The notes: generated by a model not told the origin, from the sequence alone. 64,000 bases of DNA from Robertmurraya siralis (GCF_005502275.1 NZ_SWLZ01000004.1:1-64000); one strand, 5' to 3'. Shown: positions 38,255 through 47,379, counted from the first letter of the stretch. Numbers and translations: made by a program.

Positions 38255-39376
38255 ATGATAAATGAAGAAAGATTGCTCAATGAATTTTTAGAACTTGTCC
38301 AAATCGATTCAGAAACGAAATACGAAGCGGAAATTGCCAAAGTGTTAAAGGAAAAGTTTTCTGCTCTAGGTGTGGAGGTTTTTGAAGATGATACAACGGA
38401 ATTAACAGGGCATGGTGCAGGAAACTTAGTTTGCACACTTCCCGGGACTAAAGATGGTGTTGATACCATTTATTTCACTTCACATATGGATACCGTTATT
38501 CCAGCAAAGGGTGTTAAGCCAGCCATTAAAGATGGTTATGTTGTCACTGATGGAACAACGATTCTTGGTGCTGATGATAAAACTGGTTTAGCTGTTATGC
38601 TTGAAGTTATTCGTGTGTTAAAGGAGCAAAATATTGCTCATGGAACGATTCAATTTATTATTACCGTTGGCGAGGAATCAGGCTTAGTTGGTGCTAAGGC
38701 TCTTGATTCATCCTTGGTAACTGCTAAATTTGGCTATGCCCTTGACAGTGATGGAAAAGTAGGAAATATCGTTGTTGCTGCACCTACTCAAGCGAAGGTG
38801 AAAGCGACGATTTTAGGGAAAACAGCCCATGCCGGTGTTGCGCCGGAAAAAGGAATTTCTGCGATTACAATGGCGGCAAAGGCGATTGCTAAAATGCCGT
38901 TAGGAAGAATCGATGAGGAAACAACAGCCAATATTGGTTATTTTAAAGGTGAAGGTCCAACGAATATCGTTTGTGATCGCGTTGAAATCCTCGCTGAAGC
39001 TCGTTCTCTTCTGCCTGAAAAAATGGAAGCCCAGGTTCAAAAGATGAAAGCTGCTTTTGAATCAGTGGCAGCTGAAATGGGCGGTAGTGCCGAGGTGGAA
39101 GTCGAGATCATGTATCCAGGCTTTAAATATGGAGAAGGTGACCATGTTGTTGAAATAGCGCGCAAAGCAGCGGCTAAAATTGGCAGAAGCTCTGAACTGT
39201 TAAAAAGTGGTGGGGGGAGCGATGCTAATGTTATCGCTGGATTCGGCATTCCAACGGTCAACCTAGCTGTTGGTTATGAGGAGATACATACGAAAAATGA
39301 ACGGATGCCGATCGAAGAGCTAAATAAGCTTGCTGAAATGGTCATTGCCATTATTGAAGAAGTGAGCAAGGCATAG
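38255..39376 (+). CDS. yqjE: M20 family peptidase (YqjE/PepT-like)
   Basis: A 373-residue zinc exopeptidase of the M20/tripeptidase T-like family. Metal-site motifs are FTSHMDTV, TTILGADDKTGLA and TVGEESGLVG; a dimerisation insert (about 180-290) and the C-terminal SGGGSDANVI with NLAVGYEEIHTKNE complete it. No signal peptide, so cytoplasmic peptide degradation is likely. It follows pccB by 78 bases, as in B. subtilis. Confidence 0.9.
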   Translation: MINEERLLNEFLELVQIDSETKYEAEIAKVLKEKFSALGVEVFEDDTTELTGHGAGNLVCTLPGTKDGVDTIYFTSHMDTVIPAKGVKPAIKDGYVVTDGTTILGADDKTGLAVMLEVIRVLKEQNIAHGTIQFIITVGEESGLVGAKALDSSLVTAKFGYALDSDGKVGNIVVAAPTQAKVKATILGKTAHAGVAPEKGISAITMAAKAIAKMPLGRIDEETTANIGYFKGEGPTNIVCDRVEILAEARSLLPEKMEAQVQKMKAAFESVAAEMGGSAEVEVEIMYPGFKYGEGDHVVEIARKAAAKIGRSSELLKSGGGSDANVIAGFGIPTVNLAVGYEEIHTKNERMPIEELNKLAEMVIAIIEEVSKA

Positions 39377-39384
39377 TTCATTTT

Positions 39385-39413
39385 AAGAGAACCGGATGAA
39401 AGGTTCTCTTATT
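39385..39413 (+). terminator. Terminator of the peptidase gene
   Basis: AAGAGAACC pairs perfectly with GGTTCTCTT around an 8-base loop; the T tract is short. Confidence 0.75.
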
Positions 39414-39493
39414 TCCATTTGTACAAAAGTTAGCATAGACAAGCTGTCTGTTCGGTGAGTACTATAGAAGTAGAAAAGTCAGGAGGGATGTTC

Positions 39494-39985
39494 ATGCAAG
39501 ATTCAAGTAAATTTGTCGTTTTTACAGTGGGAGATGAAGAATATGCGATCCCGATTGAAAGTGTGTTGTCCATTGAGAAATTAGAAGGGATTACGCCAAT
39601 ACCTCATTTACCAACTTATGTGAAAGGAATTATGAAAGTTCGCGGAGAGCTTATTCCGACAATCGACACGGAGACCATTTTATATGACCGTGCAATGGAA
39701 GCAAGCGATTCAGTTCGAGTCATCGTATTGCGGACAGACGAAATTTCCTTAGGGGTTCTCGTTAAAGAAGCAAAAGAAATATTGGATATTCCAGCTGAAG
39801 TCATTAAGCAGGTGGGACTAGTAGCTTATCAAAAAACAAGTTATTTTACGGGAGTAGCGAATCTTGACAGTCGCCTTATTACAATTATTTCTCCAACAGT
39901 CATGGTGAAAACTCTAGAGGGGATAAAAGAGATTCAAGAATATATGGAAAGCCAGTTGCAGGAAGCTGATTCCAAAAGTCATTGA
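39494..39985 (+). CDS. CheW-domain chemotaxis coupling protein
   Basis: A 163-residue stand-alone CheW domain (FVVFTVGDEEYAIPIESVLS, then HLPTYVKGIMKVRGELIPTI with the conserved Arg-Gly, and SRLITIISPTVMV). It has no receiver domain, so it is not CheV. It would couple receptors to CheA. ATG 39494 has AGGAGGG 6 bases upstream. No other che genes are nearby; the only receptor in the window is at 0.1-1.6 kb. It may be a second CheW paralog. Confidence 0.88.
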   Translation: MQDSSKFVVFTVGDEEYAIPIESVLSIEKLEGITPIPHLPTYVKGIMKVRGELIPTIDTETILYDRAMEASDSVRVIVLRTDEISLGVLVKEAKEILDIPAEVIKQVGLVAYQKTSYFTGVANLDSRLITIISPTVMVKTLEGIKEIQEYMESQLQEADSKSH

Positions 39986-40010
39986 TTTGACTTTTGGAAT
40001 CAGCTTTTTT
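39965..40010 (+). terminator. Strong terminator after the CheW gene
   Basis: A 17-bp perfect stem (39965-39981 with 39988-40004) whose six-base loop contains the stop codon, followed by six T. Confidence 0.93.
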
Positions 40011-40078
40011 GTAGTCTAGCAAATGAGCGATTTCCTTCATTTTTCAACATTTCTATATGATCCATATTCGATGGAAAC

Positions 40079-40107
40079 TTGAAAAATGCTCGAAAAAGGA
40101 ATATAAT
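40079..40107 (+). promoter_or_regulatory. Sigma-A promoter of a small transcription unit
   Basis: TTGAAA (40079-40084), a 17-base spacer and a perfect TATAAT (40102-40107). About 36 bases downstream is a 38-codon open frame with a strong ribosome site. Confidence 0.65.
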
Positions 40108-40142
40108 TTAGTGGATATATAGTGAAACGGAGGTGGGGAAAG

Positions 40143-40259
40143 GTGTTGAATCAAGCTGTTTTATCGCACGGATATTGGACGGAATTCTTATATTTTTGCC
40201 GTGCAAAATTTGCTAGTTTAGTTGCTAACGGGATAACTATGCCCTTTTTTAGGAACTAA
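40143..40259 (+). CDS. Small ORF, 38 residues, in the ABC-F leader
   Basis: An unrecognised peptide starting MLNQAVLSHGYWTEFLYF and ending TMPFFRN, read from GTG 40143; a TTG start at 40146 is also possible. GGAGGTGGGG lies just upstream, a consensus promoter is at 40079, and a terminator-like hairpin follows at 40313. It is either a short protein gene or the leader peptide of an attenuator for the ABC-F gene 420 bases downstream. No similarity is known to me. Confidence 0.45.
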   Translation: MLNQAVLSHGYWTEFLYFCRAKFASLVANGITMPFFRN

Positions 40260-40312
40260 ATAGGAAATGAAAACAGTGAAAACATCTTTAAACCCACAAT
40301 TGATAGGATGGC

Positions 40313-40346
40313 AAAAAAGAGGAGCTTTTCATGCTCTCTTTTTTTG
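40313..40346 (+). terminator. Terminator-like hairpin in the ABC-F leader
   Basis: GAGC (40322-40325) and GCTC (40333-40336), extended by an A-rich left arm and a T-rich right arm with one bulge, are followed by seven T. Confidence 0.65.
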
Positions 40347-40681
40347 TCTTGAATATTCGTGTATAGCTATGGGAAAGTATGTATTTCCATGGCTTTTTTG
40401 TGTGTTCTTGGAACATAAGTTTCATTTAATGAGTGTAACTAGTCTTTTGCAAGCAGCCAAAGCCTGACAAACATTGGTATTGGAATTTTTACAACCTATG
40501 ATAAGTGACCGAGAGTGGCATCGCAATTCAGATTTAGAACAGTTCCTTTAACGTTTGTACGGCAATGAGCTCCATGGAAAGCTTCTTAGAACGCTCATCA
40601 CAGGATCAATCTTTCCGATCGATCCGTGAGCGCCTCGTGCTTTTGTACTATGTTTATTGATTAAAAGGGAGGAATATAGAG
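40347..40681 (+). promoter_or_regulatory. Leader region of the ABC-F gene with a second hairpin
   Basis: 335 bases without a convincing gene. At 40593-40631 a hairpin forms from GCTCA and TGAGC outside, and GGATCAATC with GATCGATCC inside (one mismatch). A 31-codon frame (ATG 40565) runs through this hairpin but has no ribosome site. Resistance-type ABC-F genes are often controlled by ribosome-mediated attenuation, which would fit this layout. Confidence 0.4.
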
Positions 40682-42550
40682 ATGATTGCTTGCAGTGTTC
40701 AGCAAGTGTCAAAGATGTATGGAGGCAATAATATTTTTGAAAATATTACATTTGAAATTATGGAAAAAGAAAGGGTAGGTCTTGTCGGTCGAAATGGGAG
40801 TGGCAAGACAAGTCTATTAAAAATTTTGTCCGGTGAGGAAATACCTGATTCTGGTCAAATCCATTGGAAAAAAGGGACTCAAGTAGGCTATCTTCAACAA
40901 CTCAAAGAGTTTGGAAACAAAGCAACTACGGCAGAAGTATTAAAGACAGCGTTCTCTGCCCTTTTATTATTAGAAGACAAGATGAAGGAATTGGCGAGAG
41001 AAATGAGCAATGAAAAAAACGCTCATAAGCTTGAAAAATTAGTAACGGACTATGGTCAGTTGCAAGATGATTTTACGAGAAAAGGTGGGTATGAAATCGA
41101 AGCCTCTATTAACAAAATTGTGAATGGCTTAAATATTACGGACCTATTGGATATACCATTTGCAAAACTTAGTGGTGGGGAACAAACAAAAGTGGGGCTG
41201 GCTTTGGTGCTTTTAAAAGCACCTGATTTCTTGTTGCTAGATGAACCGACGAATCATCTAGATCTTGCAGCAGTTGAATGGTTAAGCCATTTTTTACAGG
41301 ATTATCAAGGAACTGTGCTTGTTGTTTCACATGATCGGCACTTTTTAGATGAAGTAGTGAACAAAATATTAGATTTAGAAGACGGAGAGATTGTTAGCTA
41401 CGTGAAAAATTATTCTGGTTATATGAAAGAAAAAGAGGAGAGGTTGTTAAAAGAATTTCATGCTTATGAAGAGCAGCAAAAGAAAATAAAGAAAATGAAA
41501 GAAGCGATTAAACGCTTGCGGGATTGGGCAAACAGGGCTAATCCGCCTAATGAGGAGCTCCATAGACGCGCGAGAAATATGGAAAGAGCTTTGGAGAGAA
41601 TGGAGAACTTGGAGCGCCCTGTAATGAATCAAAGGAAAATGAACTTAGAAATGGTATCTGCGGACCGCAGTGGAAAAGATGTTATTATCGTCCGGAATGT
41701 CTCTAAACGATTTGGAGAAAAAGTCCTGTTTGAACAAGTGAATATCCATGTATTTTATCAACAACGTGTAGCGATTGTTGGAGGAAATGGAACTGGGAAA
41801 TCCACTTTAATTAAATTAATTTTGCAGGAATTAAACCCGGATCAAGGTGAAATTAAAATAGGTAGTAACGTGAGAATAGGCTATCTTTCTCAGCATGTTT
41901 TTGCCGATGAGAAAGATGAAAGGCTCATTGATGTTTTTCGCAATGTCATAAAAGTGATTGAGGGGGAAGCAAGGGGGATTTTAGCGCAATTTTTATTTTT
42001 TGGACATACGGTTTTTAGAAAAATATCTCAACTTAGTGGCGGAGAGAGGATGCGACTTCGTTTAGCTCAACTTATGCATTTAAATGTAAATACGCTCATC
42101 TTGGATGAACCGACTAATCATTTGGATATTGAATCTCTCGAAGTGCTGGAAGAAGTCCTTAGTCGTTTCAAAGGGACGATATTAGCTGTTTCACATGATC
42201 GTTATTTTCTTAATAAGCTTTTTGAGAAAGTGTATTGGATCGAATCGCAGAAAGTTTATAGCTTTGACGGGAATTATCATTATGCGAAAAAGAAAATGGA
42301 AGAAGTCCATTTTAAAAAAAATAAAAGGGAGAACGATAAAAAAAGAATAACTAGCAAAAGTAAAGGAAGTCATGAAAAAAATTCTCTAGATGAAAAATGG
42401 GAATTGCAATTAGAACAAATAGAATCGAGAATTTCAAAATTAGAACAAATGTTAATTGAAACGGAGGATTTAGCGCAATTACAACAAATATATAATGAGA
42501 AAGTAGAACTGGAAAAACGGTGGGAAGAAATTTATAGGCAGGCCTTTTAA
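40682..42550 (+). CDS. ABC-F family ribosome-associated ATPase
   Basis: A 622-residue protein with two ABC domains and no membrane segments. Domain 1 has GRNGSGKTS, LSGGEQTK and LLLDEPTNHLDLAAVEW; domain 2 has GGNGTGKST, LSGGERMRLRLA and LILDEPTNHLDIESLE. The linker (about 240-320) contains a long charged helix (RLRDWANRANPPNEEL), the ribosome-contacting element. A C-terminal coiled coil spans about 560-620. Such proteins protect ribosomes from antibiotics or resolve stalls. The long leader with a small ORF and hairpins suggests drug-inducible control, but the subfamily cannot be fixed here. GGGAGG precedes the ATG. Confidence 0.9.
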   Translation: MIACSVQQVSKMYGGNNIFENITFEIMEKERVGLVGRNGSGKTSLLKILSGEEIPDSGQIHWKKGTQVGYLQQLKEFGNKATTAEVLKTAFSALLLLEDKMKELAREMSNEKNAHKLEKLVTDYGQLQDDFTRKGGYEIEASINKIVNGLNITDLLDIPFAKLSGGEQTKVGLALVLLKAPDFLLLDEPTNHLDLAAVEWLSHFLQDYQGTVLVVSHDRHFLDEVVNKILDLEDGEIVSYVKNYSGYMKEKEERLLKEFHAYEEQQKKIKKMKEAIKRLRDWANRANPPNEELHRRARNMERALERMENLERPVMNQRKMNLEMVSADRSGKDVIIVRNVSKRFGEKVLFEQVNIHVFYQQRVAIVGGNGTGKSTLIKLILQELNPDQGEIKIGSNVRIGYLSQHVFADEKDERLIDVFRNVIKVIEGEARGILAQFLFFGHTVFRKISQLSGGERMRLRLAQLMHLNVNTLILDEPTNHLDIESLEVLEEVLSRFKGTILAVSHDRYFLNKLFEKVYWIESQKVYSFDGNYHYAKKKMEEVHFKKNKRENDKKRITSKSKGSHEKNSLDEKWELQLEQIESRISKLEQMLIETEDLAQLQQIYNEKVELEKRWEEIYRQAF

Positions 42551-42660
42551 AAAGCCTTGATGAGCTCTGTCACAATAGGGGAGCTTTATTGCGTTTAACA
42601 AACCGAACATATGATAAAATAGAACTATAAGAATTTCTTCTTTTGGAAGTGTGGAACGGT

Positions 42661-43935
42661 ATGAAAAATATGTATCCAAAAAACGGTCGTGTCATTTTAC
42701 ATGTGGATATGAATAGCTTTTATGCATCTGTGGAAATGGCTTATGATCCATCATTAAAAGGGAAACCGCTGGCAATCGCAGGGAACCCAGAGGAAAGAAG
42801 GGGCATAATCGTTACTTGTAGTTACGAAGCGAGGAAATTTGGAGTAAAAACGACGATGCCTTTATGGGAAGCGAAGAAGCTTTGTCCACAGCTTATCGTG
42901 AAAAGGCCAGATTTTGAACGTTATCGGGCCGCTTCTATGGGAATGTTTGACTTGTTAAACCAATTTTCAAAGCTTGTTGAACCAGTGTCGATTGATGAAG
43001 GATATGTGGATATTACTGAAAGTTTTGAGCTCGGTTCTCCATTAGAAATTGCTGAACAAATTCAAAAACGCTTAATCCGGCAACTCGATTTACCGTGCAG
43101 CATTGGCGTCGCGCCGAATAAATTTCTTGCGAAGATGGCTTCAGATATGAAGAAACCATTAGGAATAACTGTATTAAGAAAAAGGGATCTTCCGACTGTC
43201 CTTTGGCCGTTGCAAGTAGGTGAAATGCATGGTGTCGGTAAGAAAACGGCAGATAAATTAAAAGGAATTGGCATTCATACAATAGAGGATTTGGCAAAAG
43301 GGAACGACATCCAGCTTAAAGCTTTGTTGGGGATAAATGGACTACGATTAAAGGAGAGGGCAAATGGGATCGACAATCGTCCAGTCGATCCAGATGCCAT
43401 TTCCGATTTTAAAAGTATTGGAAATTCGACAACCTTGCCGAAGGATGTTTCCAATCAACAGGAGCTTTTTCAAGTTTTAAAAGGTTTGGCGGAAAAGGTT
43501 TCCGTGCGCTTAAAACGCAAAAAAGTGCTGGCAACTACATTGGGGATTACAATTCGATACAAAGATCGCAAAACGGTAACAAGAAGCAGGAAATTATTAA
43601 ATCCTGTTTCTACTCAAGAAGAAATTTTACAATTGGCAAAGGGGATGTTAGTCTCCAACTGGACAGGTGATCCTGTGCGGTTGCTCGGGATTACAGGGAC
43701 AGATTTAGTCGAGAACGATCATGCGGTGAAGCAGCTTGACCTTTTTACGTATGAAAGGGATGCTAAAAAGGAACCGCTTATTGACACAGTGTCGAAGCTG
43801 AAGGAAAAATTCGGTGCTCATATTATTGAGCAGGCAAGCAATCTTTCATATGAGCAAAAACGGCAAATTGGCACAGAGACCAGTTTTAATAAGGATTTTC
43901 TTCAGGTTGAAAAGAGAAAAAAGGATTCTCCTTAG
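42661..43935 (+). CDS. dinB: DNA polymerase IV (Y family)
   Basis: A 424-residue translesion polymerase. The catalytic motifs are HVDMNSFYASVEMAY near the N-terminus and VSIDEGYVDITES at about 110, with the thumb/helix-hairpin region GVGKKTADKLKGIGI and the little-finger domain after about 240. The C-terminus lacks a typical QLSLF clamp motif, but KQLDLFTYE at about 360 (VKQLDLF) resembles one. ATG 42661 is preferred; an in-frame TTG at 42643 lacks a ribosome site. It corresponds to polYI (yqjH) in B. subtilis. Confidence 0.94.
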   Translation: MKNMYPKNGRVILHVDMNSFYASVEMAYDPSLKGKPLAIAGNPEERRGIIVTCSYEARKFGVKTTMPLWEAKKLCPQLIVKRPDFERYRAASMGMFDLLNQFSKLVEPVSIDEGYVDITESFELGSPLEIAEQIQKRLIRQLDLPCSIGVAPNKFLAKMASDMKKPLGITVLRKRDLPTVLWPLQVGEMHGVGKKTADKLKGIGIHTIEDLAKGNDIQLKALLGINGLRLKERANGIDNRPVDPDAISDFKSIGNSTTLPKDVSNQQELFQVLKGLAEKVSVRLKRKKVLATTLGITIRYKDRKTVTRSRKLLNPVSTQEEILQLAKGMLVSNWTGDPVRLLGITGTDLVENDHAVKQLDLFTYERDAKKEPLIDTVSKLKEKFGAHIIEQASNLSYEQKRQIGTETSFNKDFLQVEKRKKDSP

Positions 43936-44071
43936 CTTATTTTTTCATTGTTTTTTGAAAAACTATTGATAGGAAACTCATATTTTTGCATCTTTGCGTA
44001 ATTCTTGCTAAAGTAAAGTGGATTCACGATATATTCAATCGTATTTAAAGGTTAGAAGGGAAGTAACACAG

Positions 44072-45481
44072 ATGACAAAACAACAATTTGGTGTAATTGG
44101 ACTTGCCGTAATGGGAAAAAACCTGGCGATGAATATTGAAAGCAGGGGCTATTCAGTTTCTGTTTACAATCGTTCACGAGAAAAAACGGATGAAATGTTA
44201 AAAGAAGTGGAAGGCCGGAATTTTGTCGGTACATATACAATCGAAGAGTTTGTCCAGTCGCTCGAAAAGCCACGTAAAATCATGTTAATGGTAAAAGCAG
44301 GTGCGCCTACAGACGCGACCATTGAACAGTTAAAGCCTCATTTGGAAAAAGGCGATATTTTAATCGATGGGGGAAATACTTTCTTCGTTGATACCCAAAG
44401 ACGTAACAAGGAATTAAGTGAGCTTGGCATTCATTTCATTGGTACAGGTGTCTCAGGGGGAGAAGAAGGTGCTTTAAAAGGGCCATCGATCATGCCAGGA
44501 GGTCAAAAGGAAGCTTATGAATTAGTCGCTCCTATTTTTAAAGATATCTCTGCGAAAGTAAATGGTGAGCCTTGTACCACATATATTGGTCCAGATGGAG
44601 CAGGTCACTATGTAAAAATGGTTCATAATGGAATCGAATATGGGGATATGCAGCTAATTTCCGAGTCCTACTTTTTATTAAAACATGTACTAGGTTTGTC
44701 TGCGGATGAGTTGCATGAAGTATTTGCTGATTGGAATAATGGTGAGCTTGATAGTTACTTAATTGAAATTACAGCAGATATTTTCAAGAAAAAGGATGAG
44801 GAGACAGGTAAGCCGATGGTCGATGTCATCCTTGATACAGCAGGTCAAAAGGGAACTGGTAAATGGACAAGTCAAAGTGCTCTCGATTTAGGTGTACCTC
44901 TGCCGATTATTACAGAGTCGGTTTTTGCCCGTTTCATTTCAGCGATGAAGGATGAGCGCGTAGCTGCAAGCAAGGTGTTAAATGGTCCTGAAGTAAAGCC
45001 TTTCTCAGGTGACCGTGCAAGCTTTATCGAGTCTGTCCGCAAGGCACTTTATATGAGTAAAATTTGTTCCTATGCGCAAGGATTTGCTCAAATGAGAGCA
45101 GCCTCTGAAGAATATAACTGGGATTTACAATATGGAGACATTGCCATGATTTTCCGTGGCGGCTGTATTATCCGCGCTCAATTCTTGCAAAAAATTAAGG
45201 ATGCTTACGACAGAGATGGCGCTTTAAAGAACCTTCTTCTAGACCCATATTTTAAGGAGATCGTTGAAAATTATCAGTCCGCATTACGTGATATTATCGC
45301 CGTTGCCGTTCAAAATGGAATTCCGGTTCCTTGCTTCTCTGCAGCACTATCGTATTATGATAGCTATAGAACGGAAACATTACCGGCAAATTTACTTCAA
45401 GCACAACGCGACTATTTCGGTGCTCACACTTATCAACGCGTTGACAAGGAAGGGATTTTCCATACGGAATGGTTGGATTAA
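44072..45481 (+). CDS. gndA: 6-phosphogluconate dehydrogenase (decarboxylating)
   Basis: A 469-residue NADP enzyme that makes ribulose 5-phosphate in the oxidative pentose phosphate pathway. The cofactor fold is [39 protein letters not shown], then [12 protein letters not shown] and the [12 protein letters not shown] region are substrate-site motifs. ATG 44072 follows AAGGGAAG; it gives the standard length. zwf, the preceding step, lies 3.3 kb away on the opposite strand. Confidence 0.97.
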   Translation: MTKQQFGVIGLAVMGKNLAMNIESRGYSVSVYNRSREKTDEMLKEVEGRNFVGTYTIEEFVQSLEKPRKIMLMVKAGAPTDATIEQLKPHLEKGDILIDGGNTFFVDTQRRNKELSELGIHFIGTGVSGGEEGALKGPSIMPGGQKEAYELVAPIFKDISAKVNGEPCTTYIGPDGAGHYVKMVHNGIEYGDMQLISESYFLLKHVLGLSADELHEVFADWNNGELDSYLIEITADIFKKKDEETGKPMVDVILDTAGQKGTGKWTSQSALDLGVPLPIITESVFARFISAMKDERVAASKVLNGPEVKPFSGDRASFIESVRKALYMSKICSYAQGFAQMRAASEEYNWDLQYGDIAMIFRGGCIIRAQFLQKIKDAYDRDGALKNLLLDPYFKEIVENYQSALRDIIAVAVQNGIPVPCFSAALSYYDSYRTETLPANLLQAQRDYFGAHTYQRVDKEGIFHTEWLD

Positions 45482-45522
45482 TAGAAAAACCTTTTAAGGT
45501 TTTGGAAAAGGTCCTCTTAACT

Positions 45523-45567
45523 AAGCAAGTGGAGAAAAACGAATGGTTTTTCTCCACTTGCTTTTTT
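45523..45567 (+). terminator. gndA terminator
   Basis: A perfect 18-bp stem (45523-45540 with 45546-45563), a GAATG loop and a T tract. A smaller dyad, AAAACC/GGTTTT, lies just before it at 45485-45502. Confidence 0.93.
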
Positions 45568-45895
45568 CATGGGATTAGCTGGTGAATATCTGCTATGTTT
45601 TGGAAGGATGGGCAAGCGGCTTGATTCAAAGATTCACTGAAATTTTAAGAACCCTGCTGTCCAGTTTTAGAGTGTTTCACTTTTTTTAAACAAGGCTTAT
45701 GCTTGAAAAAAATTGGTCGATTTGGTCAAATCGAAACGCCTCATTGTTTGAAAGAGAGGCCGAATTTTGCTTCTAAACGGACAAAATCTTCCGCTACCAT
45801 TTTTGTATAAAGTTTAATCCTTAACGAACAATAATGGTATAGAACTGGATATTTCATGAAACCAATAAATAAAGTGGGAGAAATGAGGAGAGTTT
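45568..45895. other. Intergenic region between gndA and the DedA gene
   Basis: 328 bases with no open frame of note. No convincing promoter or regulatory dyad was recognised. Confidence 0.5.
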
Positions 45896-46519
45896 ATGGA
45901 AATGATTGAACGTTTGTTTGCTCAATATGGTTATTTAGTGTTGTTAATCGGTTTACCTATGGAATTAATTGCTCTTCCGATACCTCCTGGAAACTCGACC
46001 CTCGCATATACTGGATATTTATCCTATAAAAATGTTCTCGACCTTCTACCAGCTCTAGCTGCAGCGTATTCCGGATCTGTGATAGGAATAACGACCACCT
46101 ACTGGTTCGGAGAAAAATTGGGGATGCCATTGATTGATAAATACGGTAAATGGTTGTTTTTAAAACCAAAATATTTGGAGAAAACAAAAATTGCTTATGA
46201 GAAATATGGGAACAAAATGCTTCTATTTGGTTTCTTCTTACCCGGTATCCGACAGTTCAACAGCTATTTTGCGGGCATTATTCAAATTCCATATCGAACC
46301 TTTGCTTTATATGCCTATACAGGAACTGCCCTGTGGGTATCGATGTTTATCGGTATCGGTTATGTGTTCGGTAATCAATGGCAGTTTGTTTTTACTTGGA
46401 TAGAACATTTTTTGAAGCTCATCTTAATCATATTGTGTTGTGTGATAGTTCTTTTTTTTCTTTTAAAATGGCGTAATCGGTTTAGAAAATCTTCTAATAT
46501 TCATGAAGGAGAAGCATAG
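45896..46519 (+). CDS. DedA family membrane protein
   Basis: A 207-residue membrane protein with about five hydrophobic segments. Family features are ELIALPIPPGNSTLAYTGYL (the acidic re-entrant segment), the Gly-rich SGSVIGITTTYWFGEKLG and the FFLPGIRQFNSYFAGIIQIP segment with the conserved Arg. DedA proteins act in lipid carrier (undecaprenyl phosphate) or phospholipid scrambling and membrane homeostasis. GAGGAG is upstream. It is a single gene between gndA and the SipW pair; no direct link to either is evident. Confidence 0.88.
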   Translation: MEMIERLFAQYGYLVLLIGLPMELIALPIPPGNSTLAYTGYLSYKNVLDLLPALAAAYSGSVIGITTTYWFGEKLGMPLIDKYGKWLFLKPKYLEKTKIAYEKYGNKMLLFGFFLPGIRQFNSYFAGIIQIPYRTFALYAYTGTALWVSMFIGIGYVFGNQWQFVFTWIEHFLKLILIILCCVIVLFFLLKWRNRFRKSSNIHEGEA

Positions 46520-46603
46520 TTGTACAGTCAATTACTTGTATAAGATTACAAATTTCTAAACGTTTAATTAAACATTTTTTTCACTATTTCGAACAAAATA
46601 GTC

Positions 46604-46632
46604 TTGTCTAATGCTTAGAACTGAATTATACT
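46604..46632 (+). promoter_or_regulatory. Sigma-A promoter of the sipW unit
   Basis: TTGTCT (46604-46609), a 17-base spacer and TATACT (46627-46632). A 15-bp inverted repeat covers the predicted start site. Confidence 0.5.
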
Positions 46633-46634
46633 TT

Positions 46635-46668
46635 ATATAAATCGTTCTTATTAAAGAACGATTTATAT
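46635..46668. promoter_or_regulatory. Perfect 15-bp inverted repeat at the sipW transcription start
   Basis: Arms 46635-46649 and 46654-46668 are fully complementary around ATTA, and end 15 bases before the sipW start codon. If the promoter at 46604 is used, the repeat begins at the start site: an operator or a 5' mRNA hairpin. It could also be a weak terminator of the DedA transcript. Confidence 0.6.
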
Positions 46669-46682
46669 TTTATTAAGGTGAC

Positions 46683-47243
46683 ATGAAAGGGGGAGTAAAG
46701 ATTAAAAGAATTTTTAAGGCAACAGGGAATTTAGTGCTGCTTGGATTTGTTGTTATTATGCTCATATCTCTTTATAACGTTATTCAAGTAAGTAGAAATT
46801 CTGATGGATTACCATCGATTTTAGGGTTCCATTTGTTAACGGTTTTAACTGGGAGCATGGATCCCAAATTATCCGAAGGGGACTTAATTATTATCCATCC
46901 TTACAGTACTGAGACGCCAAAGGTAAATGATGTCGTTACTTATCGGAATCATAATGGAACTTTTGTTACACATCGCATTGTCGGTATTGTGGACAATAAT
47001 GGGACAAGTCTTTTTCAAACAAAAGGGGATGCTAATAATTTGGTTGACCAAGACCTTGTTTCACTTGAACAAATAGCTGGTGCGGTCGCTTTCAAGATTC
47101 CGAAACTCGGTTTGCTGTTAAGCTCTTTAAAAGGTCCGCTCGGTCTTATCCTTTTAACGCTCACCATCTCTTTTGTCTTAAGCGCAAAGATCATCAAAAA
47201 AATACTGGCTGTTCGGAAAGAAGAGCAGCTTACACAAAAATAA
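46683..47243 (+). CDS. sipW: SipW-type (ER-type) signal peptidase I
   Basis: A 186-residue signal peptidase of the archaeal/ER class: an N-terminal membrane helix (about 16-36), catalytic Ser58 in TGSMDP, catalytic His97 in VTHRIVGI (His in place of the bacterial Lys) and a second membrane helix near the C-terminus (about 152-172). In B. subtilis SipW processes TasA and TapA. The ATG has AAGGTG only 2 bases away; the GGGGGAG inside the frame hints that an ATT at 46701 might be used. The likely substrate is encoded next. Confidence 0.9.
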   Translation: MKGGVKIKRIFKATGNLVLLGFVVIMLISLYNVIQVSRNSDGLPSILGFHLLTVLTGSMDPKLSEGDLIIIHPYSTETPKVNDVVTYRNHNGTFVTHRIVGIVDNNGTSLFQTKGDANNLVDQDLVSLEQIAGAVAFKIPKLGLLLSSLKGPLGLILLTLTISFVLSAKIIKKILAVRKEEQLTQK

Positions 47244-47248
47244 TTTTT

Positions 47249-47292
47249 AGGAGGTGATCAATTAAGGAGTAATGAGGGTTAAGAAAAAATAG
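47249..47292 (+). other. Strong ribosome site without a gene
   Basis: AGGAGGTGATC (47249-47259) is a full complement of the 16S rRNA 3' end. The only frame that follows is a 6-codon one (ATG 47272, MRVKKK). It may be a relic of a deleted gene or a translational standby site in the sipW-substrate mRNA. Confidence 0.4.
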
Positions 47293-47379
47293 CACAATTG
47301 GAAGATATTTTTTTTAGAAAATAGTTCGTTATTAAGTTTGTTTTCGTTCTTTAAAATATGTTGGATAGGAGAAAAAAGG

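Noticed and set aside
40267-40467. 66-codon plus-strand frame in the ABC-F leader
   Set aside because: It runs through a T-tailed terminator hairpin and lacks a ribosome site.
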